From positions 2,604,001-2,668,000 of the forward strand of contig NC_132931.1 in NCBI RefSeq assembly GCF_047675955.1: a stretch of DNA of 64,000 bases. The letters run 5' to 3'. The notes below the pieces were generated by a model that did not search any database, was not told the origin of the DNA, and worked only from the letters and a program-made list of their open reading frames with translations. Numbering within the stretch: the stretch's first letter is position 1; every line of letters starts with the position of its first letter. This DNA comes from Chlorocebus sabaeus. Its lineage: Eukaryota; Chordata; Mammalia; Primates; Cercopithecidae. This document shows positions 47,418 to 59,187 of the stretch, one piece after another. The position numbers were made by a program, and so were the translations under genes.

Positions 47418-47746
47418 TTCTGATTACAGAGGTGCAGACAAAGATGCTGGAAGCCATTGCTGGTGCACCTGGCCCCCTGTTGTAAGCCCCTCCCCCTCTG
47501 ATTGAAGTTGCTTTCAGGAGATTTTAAGGTCCAGTGTCCTGTCCCTCCCCCCCCCCACTTCCCCACTTTTATTTTCCCTCTTTGGAGAGCCAGACATTAA
47601 GGACTAGGACATTCAAAAGCAATTGCCTCTACAAGGAACACTAGAAAGTGACTACACAGGCCTAGGGAAAGGTACAGGCACGGAAAAGACCTGAGAAGAC
47701 ATTCAGTTTAGTCAGATTGATCACTGGCATAGAGACAAGATATTCA
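47418..47746. other. Intronic spacer between duplicated blocks
   Basis: Unassigned; contains an 11-base C run at 47547-47558. Confidence 0.5.
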
Positions 47747-47925
47747 GGCTTGGGTGGTAAAGGCAGCTCCCCATTCCCCACCCACAACCCTGTACTAGTG
47801 CTTCAGGAAACTGTATATGAATTCCAGGAGTAGCTTGCACACAGTTTCCGAGAACTAGGTTAAATAAAAACATCCTGTCCTCCAAATATCAGGGATCTGT
47901 GTTTTAATCACTGATCAATGCAGTG
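47747..47925 (+). repeat. Duplicated block Y, copy 2
   Basis: Second copy of 47239-47417, followed within 20 bases by block X copy 2. Confidence 0.88.
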
Positions 47926-47941
47926 TTTGCTTCCTCTGAAC

Positions 47942-48068
47942 CTTGATGAGTTCATCTGACTGGATACAAACAACTGAATTCATTATTTAGTCTTTACATT
48001 TTATTTATTTTTTGAACAGTTAATAAATGATATGGTTCAAATACCAAAAGTTATGAAAAGATATTTAA
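47942..48068 (+). repeat. Duplicated block X, copy 2
   Basis: Second copy of 46248-46413, followed directly by the LTR-free version of the same Alu. Confidence 0.9.
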
Positions 48069-48206
48069 GGCTAGGCAGGGTGGCTCACACCTGTAGTCCT
48101 AGCTCCTAGCACTTTGGGAGGCCGAGGTGGGAGGATGGCTTGAGGCCAGGAGTTTGAGGTTACAGTGAGCTGTGATCACACCACTGCACTCCAGCCAGGG
48201 TGACAA
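48069..48206 (+). mobile_element. AluJ fragment, LTR-free duplicate
   Basis: Same Alu as at 46414, with an uninterrupted ctcctagcactttgggagg at the place where the LTR sits in copy 1. It serves as an internal empty site. Confidence 0.92.
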
Positions 48207-50130
48207 CCAAAAGAGTAAACAAAAACTAAAACAATACAAGTAAATCAAAACAAATAAAAAATGACAAAGTAATAACCAAAAATAAATCCTTGGGAGAAGG
48301 GAGAATCTGATTTCCAGAGATACCACTTGTTACATTAACATATCCAGTTTTCAGCAAAACAAAATCACAAAGCATAAAAGAAACAAGAAAGAATGGCCCA
48401 TTCAAAGGGAAAAAAATAAACAGAAGCTGTTCCTGAAAAAGACCTGATGGCAGATCTACTACACAAAGAATAAAGAAAGACATTAAGAAAGTCAAGAAAA
48501 TAATTTTGAAGTAAGTTGAAATATCTGTAAAGAGACAGAAAACCTAAAATGAAACGTAAGAGAAATTCTAAAGCCAAAAAGTATAATAATGGAAATGAAA
48601 AATTCACTAGAGGGGTTCAAATAGGCAGAAGGAAGAATCAGTAAACCTGAAGATAGGACAAAGGAAATTACCAAGACTGGAAAAAAATAGATTGAAGGAA
48701 CATGAGCAAAACCTAAGGAATCTGTAGGATACCATCATGTGGACCAGTTGACCTATTGTGGGAGTCCTGGAGGAAGAGATCATACAGGAGGGGGTAGAGG
48801 GAATATTTGAAGAAAGAATGGTTGTAAACTTCCTAAATTTGATGAAAAGCATTAATATAAACATTCAAGGAGCTTGACAATCTCCAGGTAAGATGAACTC
48901 AAAGAGTCCCACAGCAAGACACATTATAATCAAACTTTCAAAAGACAAAGACAAAGAGAATCTTTGTAGCAGTAAGAGAGAGGCACCTCATCACATATGA
49001 GATCGTCAGTAAGATTGTCAGCGTGTTTCTCACCAGAAACTTTGGATGCGAGAAGGCAATGGGCTGATATATTCAAAATGATAAAAGAAAAAACATCCCA
49101 GTCAATCAAGAATCCAATATCTAGCAAAACTGTCCTTCAAAGGTGAGGGAGAAATTAAGACATTCTTAGATAAACAAAATATGAGGGAGTTTGTTATGAC
49201 TAGATTTGCCCTGCAACAGATGCTAAGGGGAGGCTGAAATTTATGGACGCTAGACAGTAACTTGAAGCTGTGCGAAGCAATAAAGATCACAATAAAGGTA
49301 CAATTATGTGGGCAATTATAAAAGCTAATATTATTGTAACATTGGTTTGTAACTCTACATTTTGTTTTCTACATAATTTAAGACTAATGCATTTTCAAAA
49401 ATTACTAGTTTATGGTTTTGGCCATGTAATGTATAAAGAGGTAATTTTGTGACATCAACAATTGAAAGGAGTGGGAATGGAAATGTAAAGGAGTAGTATT
49501 TTTGTATGTTATTGCAGTTAAGCTGGTATAAATCCAAATTAGAGTGTATAACTTTAGTATATTAAATGTAATCCCCATGGCAACTACAAAGAAAATAGAC
49601 ATATACACAAAAAGGAGATGAGAAAGGAATTTAAATGTTTCACTACAAAAAGATCAACTACACACAAAAGAAGACAGCAATGCAGGAAATGAGAGACTAA
49701 AAACTTTAAGGCATATGGGAAACAAATAGGAAAATGACAGAAGTAAGTTCCTCCTTATTAGCCTAAAAAAGGAAGGAAGTGCTGGCATAGGCTACAACAT
49801 GGATGAACCTTGAAGACTTTATGCTACTTGAAATAAGCCAGACACAAAAAAGACATGATTCTACTTGCATGAGATAGTTGGAGTAGTCAAAATCCAGGAG
49901 AGAAAGTAGAATGGTGGTCATCGGGGGCTGGAGGGTAGGAGCAATGAGGAGCTATGGTTTTGTGGGTGGGGGTTTCAGTTTTGCAAGAAGAAAAGGATTC
50001 AGAGGATGGATGGTGGTGGTAATGGTTACACAACATTATGAATGCATTTAATACTAGACCTGTACACCTAAAAATAATTGTGATAGTAAATTTTATATTA
50101 TTATGTCTATTTTACTGCAAGAAAAAAAGA
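48207..50130 (+). mobile_element. HAL1-like LINE (ORF1 region joined to 3' end), sense
   Basis: ORF1-type text runs from about 48640 (gacaaaggaaattaccaaga, gtcctggaggaagagatcat, caaagacaaagagaatcttt) to 49745. At about 49760-49795 it jumps to an L1 3' end (acatggatgaaccttgaaga, aatggtggtcatcgggggct). The 5' part, the joint and the 3' end all align to the antisense copy at 12722-14590. No intact frame remains. Confidence 0.78.
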
Positions 50131-50307
50131 AAAGGAGCTGTCATGAGAACACGCTCTACTATTCCTGTGCCCCACCTGCCAGACGTGCCGATGAATAAAT
50201 TGCTATTATTAGTTTTTGGGGAGTGGGTATGTGTCTGGATATTTTTACATAAATATTTATGCAGAGAAATCAGACTATATATTCTCCTTGACCTCCCCGT
50301 TTTTTTT

Positions 50308-50679
50308 GTTTGTTTGTTTTGTTTGTTTGTTTGTTTTTGTTTTGAGAGGGAGTCTCGCCCTGTCGCCCAGGTTAGAATACAGTGGCGCGATTTGAGACGG
50401 AGTCTGGCCCGGTTGCCCAGGCTGGGATACAGTGGTGTGATCATGGCTCACTGCAAGCTCCGCCTCCCGGGCTCATGCCATTCTCCTGCCTCAGCCTCCC
50501 CAGTAGCTGGGATTACAGGCGCCCGCCACCACGCCTGGCTAATTTTTTTGTATTTTTAGTAGAGATGGGGTTTCACCATCCTGTTAGCCAGGATGGTCTC
50601 GATCTCCTGACTTCGTGATTCACCCACCTCAGCCTCCCAAAGTGCTGGGATTACAGGCGTGAGCCACCGTGCCCAGCCG
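50308..50679 (-). mobile_element. Alu (Sc/Y type) with partial tandem duplication
   Basis: The first about 50 bases after the GTTT tail are present twice (gagagggagtctcgccctgt and gagacggagtctggcccggt). Target duplication gacctccccg before and gaactccccg after. Confidence 0.95.
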
Positions 50680-50816
50680 AACTCCCCGTGTGTGTGTGTG
50701 TGTTTTTTTTTTAACCAAATTGTAGCATACTAAAATACAGTTCTATACCTTGCTTCTTCAACTTCAGAAGCTATCTTGAAGATCTTAGAGATCTTCCCAT
50801 AGATCCTGGAGACATT

Positions 50817-51116
50817 TTTTTTTTTTTTTGAGACAGAATCTCACTCTGTCATTCTGTTGCCCAGGCTGAAGTGCAGTGGCATGATCACAGCTCACCACAA
50901 TCTCCGCCTCCCAGGTTCAAGCGATTCTCATGCCTTAGCCTTGTGAGTAGCTGGAATTACAGGCATGCACCACCATGCCTGGCTAACTTTTGTGTTTTAG
51001 TAGAGATGGGGTTTGCCGTCTTGACCAGGCTGGCCTCCAACTCCTAGCCTCAAGTGATCTGTCTGATCGGCCTCCCAAAGTGTTGAGATTACAGGCGTGA
51101 GCCACCGTTCCCAGGC
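50817..51116 (-). mobile_element. AluS/J, full length
   Basis: Target duplication atcctggagacatttt on the left and atcctggagactttt on the right. A 9-base insertion lies in the 3' box (gtcattctgttgcccag). Confidence 0.95.
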
Positions 51117-52826
51117 ACATCCTGGAGACTTTTAAATCCACATTTTTTAGCTGTCAGGCACTCCCTGACACCATCCTGACTGCACCTCAAAACCAGCATT
51201 TCCCCAGCACGTCCTCCTCCTGACATCTTTGTTGTTCCTAATTAGTTTCATGGTCCCTTCGGTGTTGCAAACCAGACACCTCAAGCATCACTCTTGCCTC
51301 CTACTCTTCCTACCCTTCCAGTCAGTTGCCGTGTCTCGTAGTTCCATCTGAAATGCCCTTTTCTTGTATTCAGTCTTCTCCAATCCCCATCCTCCACACT
51401 GGCTGCCTTCCCTATTGTCTTAACTGAGACCCCTACCCCAGTCAGCTCTGCCCCATCCAGTCTTACCTTCATACTGTCCCCAGATTGATCTTTGGTGAGC
51501 AAAGGTCTGGCGCTTTCATACCCAAGTCTGGGCAGGTCCTACTGACTCTGCGTTGAAGATGAGCCCCTCAGCCTGCCTTAACCTTCTGGGCCCAGCTGGT
51601 GCTGCTGTCTTCCTATGGGGATCCTCTATCCAGCTTGAAGGGTGATCGGTCACCTTCCCTCCTTCCTAGCATCCTCACCCTTGCTCAGGCCACTCAGCTC
51701 ATCTCCCTTTGCAGTTCATTAGAATCCTTCCCTCTTTTAAAGGCTCACTGCAAAACCGTGGAGAATGATCTCTCTGGACCCTGCATTCCTGACTTTGTCC
51801 TGCCTTAGCACAATGCTTTGAGGTCAATTACAGCACTCCCTTGATTCTGCCTTGGGTAATGGATTGCAAGCCCCTGGAAGCTAAGCTGTGCCTTACGCTT
51901 TGGGGATTTAGTCAACTAATTTGAATGGAGTCTCAGATAGACATTTTTTCTTGTCTCCTTGTTACCCTTTGAAGCCCACCGATTTTTCCTGTATATTCCT
52001 CTCTTCCCTTTTATTTTGCAGTGATTTTTTTTTAGGATTATTTTACCTCCTTGTGAGAATTTCGCCTGGTTGGTCTTAATGAATGTTGTACAGTCCTGGC
52101 ACTCCTGCAGCTTCCTGCCCTAGTTCAAGTTCATTACTTTGACTCACATAGCAGTGGGAAACCACGAGACGCAGTCCTTGGTAGGTTAGCTTTCTGTGCT
52201 TCTTGCTAAGTGGATCATGATATTTGGAAGCTGGAGAAGGGAAAATGAGGCCTGGTTGGAGTGAATTACATTCTTTCTTTCTGCAGCTACTTGCTCGTTC
52301 AAGAGTCATCAAAGAAGTTAATCAAAGTTTTTGCATTTAGAACCTCCTGAATTCCATGAAAGGTTGCAGATCTGGGAAGAGGGTTACCTTTGTCTTTTGG
52401 GGTTATGTGATTCTGTAATGGCAGTTTGATGGGACCCTGCAGGGCCTGGACAGGTTTTGTTCATCAGACCAGTTCTTTTCTGGTGGAGGAGGTTTCAGAC
52501 GTGTGCAGGGTTCCATGTGAAAGACCTGAATCTCCTCTCTGGGAATGGAGCACCCATAGAGAATTACTAAGATCCTGACTGCAGTCAAAGAGGAGATTTG
52601 AGGAGCATCTGTTTAGACAATTGCCATTTGCATTAAAGCCCTTGATAGCCATCTCTTCCAATTTCCCACTAACTTCCTTCCTAAATGCCCAAATAGGAAA
52701 ACACATTGTAACTCTCAAGCTTTGAAAAGAGCTTGAGATCCTGTGATCCTATGCCAGGACCAAGAGCTGGGGTCTCTGATGTCAAGGGAAGGCAGTACAA
52801 TATTGGGGTTAATACCAGGGTTCTGG
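51117..52826. other. Intronic sequence, partly L2-like
   Basis: 51150-51850 has wording seen in antisense L2 repeats (ctcccttgattctgccttgg, gattgcaagcccctggaagc), but the assignment is weak. The rest is unassigned. Confidence 0.4.
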
Positions 52827-53420
52827 TCAGGTGCAGTGGATCACGCTTGTAATCCCAGTGCTTTGGGAAGCTGAGGTGGGAGGATCACTTGAGGCCAGGA
52901 GTTCAAGTCTAGCCTGGGCAACATAGTGAAACCCTGTCTCTACAAAAAAATTAAAAATTAGTCAGGATCCAGGTGCAGTGGCTCACGCTTGTAATCCCAG
53001 CACTTTGGGAGGCTGAGGCAGGCGGATCACCTGAGGTCAGGAGTTTGAGACCAGCCTGGCCAACATGGTGAAACCCCATCTCTACTAAAAATATAAAAAT
53101 GAGCCGGCCATGGTGGCGGGTGCCTGTAATCCCAACTACTCGGGAGGCTGAGGCAGGAGAATCACTTGAACCCGGAAGGCGGAGGTTGTGGTCAGCCGAG
53201 ATCGTGCCATTGCACTCCAGCCTGGATGACAGAGTGAGATTCTGTTTCAAAAAAAAAAATTAGCCAGGCATGGTGGCAAATAGTGGTGGTCCTAGCTACT
53301 CATGAGCCTGAGGTGGATCACTCGAACCCAGGAGTTCAAAGCTGCAGTGAGCTATGACTGCACCACTGCACTTCTGAGTGAGAGAGTGAGATCCTGTCTC
53401 TAGAAAAACAAAAAACAAAA
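52827..53420 (+). mobile_element. AluJ, host of a nested AluS
   Basis: Left monomer 52827-52969 and right monomer 53261-53420, separated by a complete AluS in the middle linker. Confidence 0.94.
52970..53260 (+). mobile_element. AluS nested in AluJ
   Basis: Flanked by aaaattagtcagg and aaaattagccagg, the target duplication taken from the host linker. Confidence 0.95.
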
Positions 53421-53660
53421 CAATTATGGTTCTGATCTGAGCCCCCACTCTGCCTCATGGTAACTGCATGGCTTTGATATAGTTATTTTTAACTTCTTCT
53501 TTTCTAACTTTTCTCATTGGTAAAATGTGGAAAGGGAGAACCTATAGTGTTGGCATGGAATTAAACAAGGTAATACATGTAAAGCCCTGAACTCAGTGCC
53601 TGGCACATAGCAAGTATTAAATAAGTAGTTCCTATGATTTATTATCACTGTCTGAATTAA
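53421..53660 (+). mobile_element. MIR
   Basis: cctcatggtaactgcatggc, ttctcattggtaaaatgtgg and cagtgcctggcacatagcaa follow the MIR order. Confidence 0.8.
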
Positions 53661-53849
53661 TGAAGAATAGCCTCTGGTGGCTGACTTGAGATGCAAGAGC
53701 TAGACCACAGGGAGCCATTTAGATTTCAGTTTGACTCTGTGTACCTGGTGCCATAGCACTCCCTTGGTAAGAAAAGCCGGGATCAGGAGACAGTGATCCA
53801 GACAGACCATGTCAATGAGTGACCTTTTGAAAGGCCATAAAAAGCACAG

Positions 53850-54320
53850 GCAGATTGCTGGGGCTGGAATCTCGGCTCTACTCGCCGCGTAAGTTTCTGC
53901 AAGCTACTGAACCTGTTTGAGCCTCAGTTTTCTCATTTGTCAAATGGGCAGCAGGAAGATGTAAATGAGTTAGCATAGGTCCCAGCACTTTGGGAGGCTG
54001 TGGCAGGTAGATTGCTTGAGGCCAGCCTGCACAACATAGCAAGACCTCGTCTCTGAAAAAATTTTAAAACATTGGCCAAGTGTGTTGGCATGCTCTTGTA
54101 GTTCCAGGTATTCCATAAGCTGAGGCAGGAGGATCGCTTGAGCCCAGGAGTTTGGGGCTGCAGTGAGCTATGATGGCGCCACTGCACTCCAGCCTAGGTG
54201 GCAGAGCAAGACCCTGTCTCTAAAAAAAAACAAAAAAAACCTTATGTGGGTATTTTAAAAAACCATGTCCACCGCATTGTGTGTGCCCAGTACATGTTAG
54301 ATAGTATTATGATTATCAGG
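53850..54320 (+). mobile_element. MIR, split by Alu
   Basis: ctgggctgg-type start, then ctactgaacctgtttgagcc and ttctcatttgtcaaatgggc; resumes after 54240 with cattgtgtgtgcccagtaca. Confidence 0.75.
53975..54240 (+). mobile_element. AluJ, 5'-truncated
   Basis: Starts at ggtcccagcactttgggagg inside the MIR and has a shortened left monomer. Confidence 0.92.
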
Positions 54321-55000
54321 TTTCCTGGACCTTGCTTCAGCCTGGCAGCTTGGGAATGGTTTTTAGGGACTTAGTGTAAAACCTACCTCTGAGATTCTAT
54401 TTGTCTCCGTTCCCCTGAGACTGAGGGTGTGGGGGCATATGGATCAGACTTCTGGGTACAATGCTGATAACTTTTGGGGCATATTCCCAGCCCTGTTTGT
54501 CTGTTAAATTAAAATCTGCTAAAGAGGTCATTTCCATAGTCTAAATCGGAATAGAACCTTCATGTTTACCAGTAGGGTTGGCACAGAATTGTAGATTAGA
54601 AGGAAGAGTCTTCATTTACTGAAGGTCTGCAGAAAATGTGCTGTGTCCTTACATACTTAGGAACCAGAGCTGAGAAATATCAGGAGACAGCTAGAGATAT
54701 GGGAGACCTACCCTGATTACTCCTCCAACCGTGGGCCTGGAGAAACCCCCGTTTCCTCATTGAGTAACAAAGAGATTGTATAAGAAAAGAAGACTGTTTT
54801 CCCGATACTCTCATGCTCAAGACCAAATGGACCAAAGTGTGGGTTTTTCTCCCTCACCAAGCAATTCCCCAGTTATCTGCAAACACTGGACTGGATGTCC
54901 TACAATTAAATTGAATTCTGTTACTATCTGTTACTATCTACCTGAAGTTAGCATTATTTGAGGAGCACCTGTTTAGATAATTGCCATTTACATTAGGTCC
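54321..55000. other. Intronic sequence, nothing recognised
   Basis: Includes 54957-54994, a 38-base near-repeat of 52598-52635. Confidence 0.5.
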
Positions 55001-55671
55001 CTCGGGTCAAGGGCTCAGTCCCACAAGATTGCTCCCACTTAGGGCACCATTTCACAGTCCACGTGGCCACCTGTGCTTCTGACCACAAATCACAGGTTTC
55101 CTCCTTGGGTTCATTCATTTACTAGAGCAGTTCACAGAATTCAGGAAAGCACTTTACTGATTATTACCCATTTATTAGAAAAGAATACAACCCAGGGAAA
55201 GCCAGAGAGGCGTGAGGTAATAGGAGTGCTACATGCAGCTTCCATGCCCTCTCTGGGAGCACCATCCTCCCAGCATCTCTGTGTGTTCACCCAACCTGAA
55301 AACTCTCTGAACCTCATACATTAGGGACCTTTATGGAGGTTTCATCATGTAGGCATGATTGATTATTAACCCAATCTTCAGCTCATCTTTCCTCTCTGGA
55401 GGCTGGGGAGATGGGGCTGAAATTTCCAAGGTTCTAATCATGGTTTGGTGTTTCTGGTGATCGTCTCCCACTGTAAGCCCACCAAGACGTGCTTCTTTAG
55501 AACAAAAGACATTCCTGTCACCCAGGAAGTTCCAAAGCATTTAGGAGTTCTGGCCAGGAACTGGGGTCAAAGACCAAATACTAGAACAAAAGATGCTCCT
55601 TGCACCCCTATCGCTTATGGAATTATAAGTGTTTTATGAACTGTGTACCAGGAAACAGAGACAAAGATTTC

Positions 55672-55709
55672 TATATCTATTATCTGTCTGTCTATCTGTA
55701 TGTATGTAT
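55672..55709. repeat. Mixed TCTA/TCTG/TGTA microsatellite
   Basis: Short tetranucleotide run at the tail of the adjoining Alu. Confidence 0.9.
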
Positions 55710-55992
55710 TTGAGATGGAGTGTTGCTCTTTCACCGGGCTGGAGGCCAGTGGCATGACCTCAGCTCGCTGCAACCTCCACCTCCCAGACTCAAGCGATTC
55801 TCCTGCCTCAGCCTCCTGAGTAGCTGGGATGACAGGTGTGCACCACCATACCCAGCTAATTTTTGTATTTTTAGTAGACACGGGGTTTCACCATGTTGAC
55901 CAGGCTGGTCTCAAACTCCTGACCTCAAGTGACCCACCCGTCTCGGCCTCCCAAAGTGTCGGGATTATAGGCATGAGCCACTGTGACTGGCC
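55708..55992 (-). mobile_element. AluS, full length
   Basis: Inserted in the LTR-like element. The 5' box has decayed to ccactgtgactggcc. Confidence 0.95.
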
Positions 55993-56030
55993 AATATGCA
56001 TTTCTTATTATAAATCACAGTATCACAAGC

Positions 56031-56620
56031 AAAAAACACGTATCGACCAATCTGGGATTCCAAATGTCCTCTCCTAAATGACTGGAAGCAAATACTTCCA
56101 TGATCTGGACCTCTTCTGCCAAGTCACGTGTACTCCACGCCATAGTTGGCCCTGCCCGTAGGATCCTGAGTGCCCTTCCCCGTCGCTTCTTCTCTGGCCA
56201 ACAATTTGGAATAGCAAATGAGCTGCTCCCTTTGCCAGGACCAGGATGTGTTTCAGAAGCATCGTTTCTGCTTGTCAGCTTTTGGTCTGTAGTTCCCAGC
56301 CAAGTGCACCATCTGTGAGCTCTGCCTGGTGCTGTGATGATTTGGTCCAGAGCTCCATGTGGACCTGTGAAATGCACCAGTTCCAAACTGCTGCGCTCCC
56401 TGCACCCTGAGGCAAGGTTTCAGAGAGGTGGGTGGTCTCGCTCCTCCTCCTACCTTGAAGGTGCAGTGTTCAAAGACGGCCTCATTCTCCTGGTGTTGGC
56501 AAGCATGGGTTTTGCCACATCCTGTAAACTGTGAGGTTCCCAAGTGGGAGGGAATGGTGCCTGTTATATCACGGTCAGGAGCTTAAGTAGCCCGGCGGAC
56601 ATATCTTAGATCAGGTCTCT
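56031..56620. other. Intronic sequence, nothing recognised
   Basis: About 590 bases, GC-rich for this window. Several overlapping short open frames, none with a recognisable family. Confidence 0.5.
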
Positions 56621-56624
56621 TGTG

Positions 56625-56953
56625 GTTTTTTGTTTGTTTATTTGTTTTTTGTTGTTTTTTTGTTTTGTTTTGAGACAGGGTCTCACTCTGTCCCCCAGGC
56701 TGGAGTGCAGTGGTGCCATCTTGGCTCAGTGCAACCCCCGCCTCCCAGGCTCAAGTGATTCTTCTGCCTCTGCATCCCACGTAGCTGGGACTACAGGTAC
56801 CTACCACCACACCTGGCTAATTTTTGTATTTTTAGTAGAGATGGGGTTTCACCATGTTGCCCAAGCTGGTCTCAAACTCCTGGCCTTAAGTGATCCACCC
56901 TCCTGAACTTCCCAAAGCGCTGGGATTACAGGCATGAGCCACCGCATCCGGCC
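56625..56953 (-). mobile_element. AluS with GTTT tail
   Basis: Full-length antisense copy; the tail is GTTT/GTTTTT units. Confidence 0.95.
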
Positions 56954-57659
56954 TTCATGACGTCTTTGCAAAAATTTAGATCCACGTCCTTGAGCTTCTA
57001 AGCCTGTATGAACAGTTAGACCTCACTGTGGGTGCAGATAGTGGGATGACACCCACTGCTGATAGACCAGCATTCCAGAGGGAGTACCTAGGAAAAAGAA
57101 CCACAGTATTTGGGGCATCTGCTAGTCCAGTGCTTCTTAACCTTCCTCTTCTTTCTTTAAATAAGCACCATCCAAGAGCCTTTTCAGATAGGCATTTTTC
57201 ACAGTTGTCCCACCCCCTTGAAATTGTGTACAGATACACTGTGTATGACGTACTGTGCCCTAGGAGAGCCACAAGCCTTTGTAATATCTAACATTGGCTA
57301 ATGTTATTTTGTTCCCTAAGAATCCATTTTAACCCCATTGTTGGTGATACTCTCTCTTGAGAATGCATAATTTAGTCTGAGACTGGTCATCCGGCCCCAC
57401 CTATAACCAGGGGAGGTGATTTGGGCTGAGCAGAGAGTTCCTGCACGTGTGTAACAAGCATGTCTATCCAAGACGTGGAACCACATGGAGTTAGCTTTCA
57501 GAGGTGTCAAATTCTAGTAGACTGGGCCATTCTCTTTTCCCTCTAGCTTTCTACTTTTCACTTTTACAAACACTGGTTGAGTATCTATCTGTAGGCAAAT
57601 ATCTTGTTCTGTATTCGAGATAATGTTGTTTTGTTTTCTCTTTAAAATTGAAGTTATTA
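56954..57659. other. Intronic sequence, nothing recognised
   Basis: About 700 bases, unassigned. Confidence 0.5.
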
Positions 57660-57780
57660 AGGTCAGGTATGGTGGCTCATGCCTGTAATCCCAGCACTTT
57701 GGGAGGCTGAGGAAGGAAGATCACTTGAACCCAGGAGATCAAGACCAGCCTGGGCAACATAGCAAGACCCCCCTCTCTAT
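57660..57780 (+). mobile_element. AluJ left monomer
   Basis: Sense left half that ends in cccccctctctat, meeting an antisense Alu tail to tail. Confidence 0.92.
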
Positions 57781-58070
57781 TTTTTTTTTCCCCAGACGGA
57801 GTCTTGCTCTGTCGCCCAGGTGGGAGTGCAGTGGTCTTATCTCGGCTCACTGTAACTTCTGCCTCCCGGGTTCAGCGATTCTCTTGCCTCAGCCTCCCAA
57901 ATAGCTGGGATTACAGTCGCCTGCCACTAGACCCAGCTAATTTTTGTATTTTTAGTAGAGACAGCGTTTCACCATGTTGGCCAGGCTGGTCTCGAACTCC
58001 TGACCTTATGATCCACCTGCCTCGGCCTCCCAAAGTGCTGGGATTACAGGCGTGAGCCACTTCAACCAAC
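57781..58070 (-). mobile_element. AluS, full length
   Basis: Antisense. The repeated ccccttctatttttt after it matches cccctctctatttttt before it, which marks insertion at the tail of the left-monomer Alu. Confidence 0.95.
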
Positions 58071-58861
58071 CCCCTTCTATTTTTTTAGGTGCGTTATTAG
58101 ATCCAAAGGAAACAGCACTTTACAGGATCTTGATTGGTACTTCCTGTCTATATCTGGGACAAATATACCAGGAATGCATTATAGAGGCGATCTCTCTGTA
58201 TTTCTGGCAGCGTCGACTAGTGTGTTTTTGGAAGTATTTGATAAATTTTGAAGGCAAGATGGTAACTCCTTGTTGCTTGAATTCGCTTTCTTATGATTAT
58301 CAGCACGAGTGAAATTTTAGATGTATCTTGTTGAATGATGAGGTAAATCGATTTCTTCTCCAGAGGCCACTGAGGGCCCCTCGTCACTTGGTGGTTAAAT
58401 CCTCCCTTTCCCATTGACTTGCCACGCCTCCCTAATCCTTTAGGAAGTTTGACCTCTGCTGGGATCTGTTCCTGGACAATCTGTCCTGAATTATTGGCAT
58501 CTTGATGCTCACATCTGCTTGGCGTTGTGAAATAGGTTTTGAATGAATATTCTTTGAAGGTGAATGCACTCTGAGAGGGCATTGATTTATGTGTGGGCAT
58601 TCGGGCAAACTCTTGTGTGCAGACACCTGGCTGTCTGTGCTGGCTGCAGCCAAGATAGGGATGTGGTGAACTTTTGATGGAGTTGCCCTTTTGAGCAGTT
58701 CTAAGGGCGCAGAATGCTACACTGATGACTCCTGGAGGATCCAATAATGCCTTGCAGGTTTGCTTTTGTCTCTTGAGTTGGCTCAAGTCCACCTTCTGGT
58801 TACTGTCAGCTCTAGCATGAAAGATCCAACAGATGCTGAACTGAACAAAGAAAGAGCGAGC
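58071..58861. other. Intronic sequence, nothing recognised
   Basis: Repeat-poor 790 bases. A 191-codon open frame on the - strand (58217-58792) has no recognisable domain, signal or splice context and is treated as chance. Confidence 0.5.
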
Positions 58862-59172
58862 GGCCGGGCGCGGTGGCTCACGCTTGTAATCCCAGCACTT
58901 TGGGAGGCCGAGGCGGGCGGATCACAAGGTCAGGAGATCGAGACCATGGTGAAACCCTGTCTCTACTAAAAAATAGAAAAAAAAAAATTAGCCGGGCGCA
59001 GTGGCGGGCGCCTGTAGTCCCAGCTACTCGGGAGGCTGAGGCAGGAGAATGGCGTGAACCCAGGAGGCGGAGCTTGCAGTGAGCCGAGATTGCGCCACTG
59101 CACTCCAGCCTGGGCGACAGAGCGAGACTCCGTCTCAAAAAAAAAAAAAAATTAAAAAAAAAAAAAAAAAAA
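58862..59172 (+). mobile_element. AluY (Ye-like), young
   Basis: Exact 15-base target duplication aaagaaagagcgagc (58847-58861 and 59173-59187). It has the 12-base left-monomer deletion (gagaccatggtgaaacc) and gattgcgcc of the AluYe lineage, and CpGs are largely intact. Confidence 0.94.
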
Positions 59173-59187
59173 AAAGAAAGAGCGAGC

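Larger units (their letters stand above)
55001..56030 (-). mobile_element. LTR-like element, antisense, split by Alu
   Basis: gggttcattcatttactaga, cttccatgccctctctggga, ttatggaggtttcatcatgt, ggctgaaatttccaaggttc; resumes after the Alu with tgcatttcttattataaatc. This order recurs in genomes as an antisense LTR. Family not assigned. Confidence 0.55.

Noticed and set aside
58217..58792. 191-codon open frame on the - strand outside Alus
   Set aside because: No recognisable domain, no codon-like composition, no splice or promoter context. A frame of this length is expected about once by chance in 64 kb read six ways.
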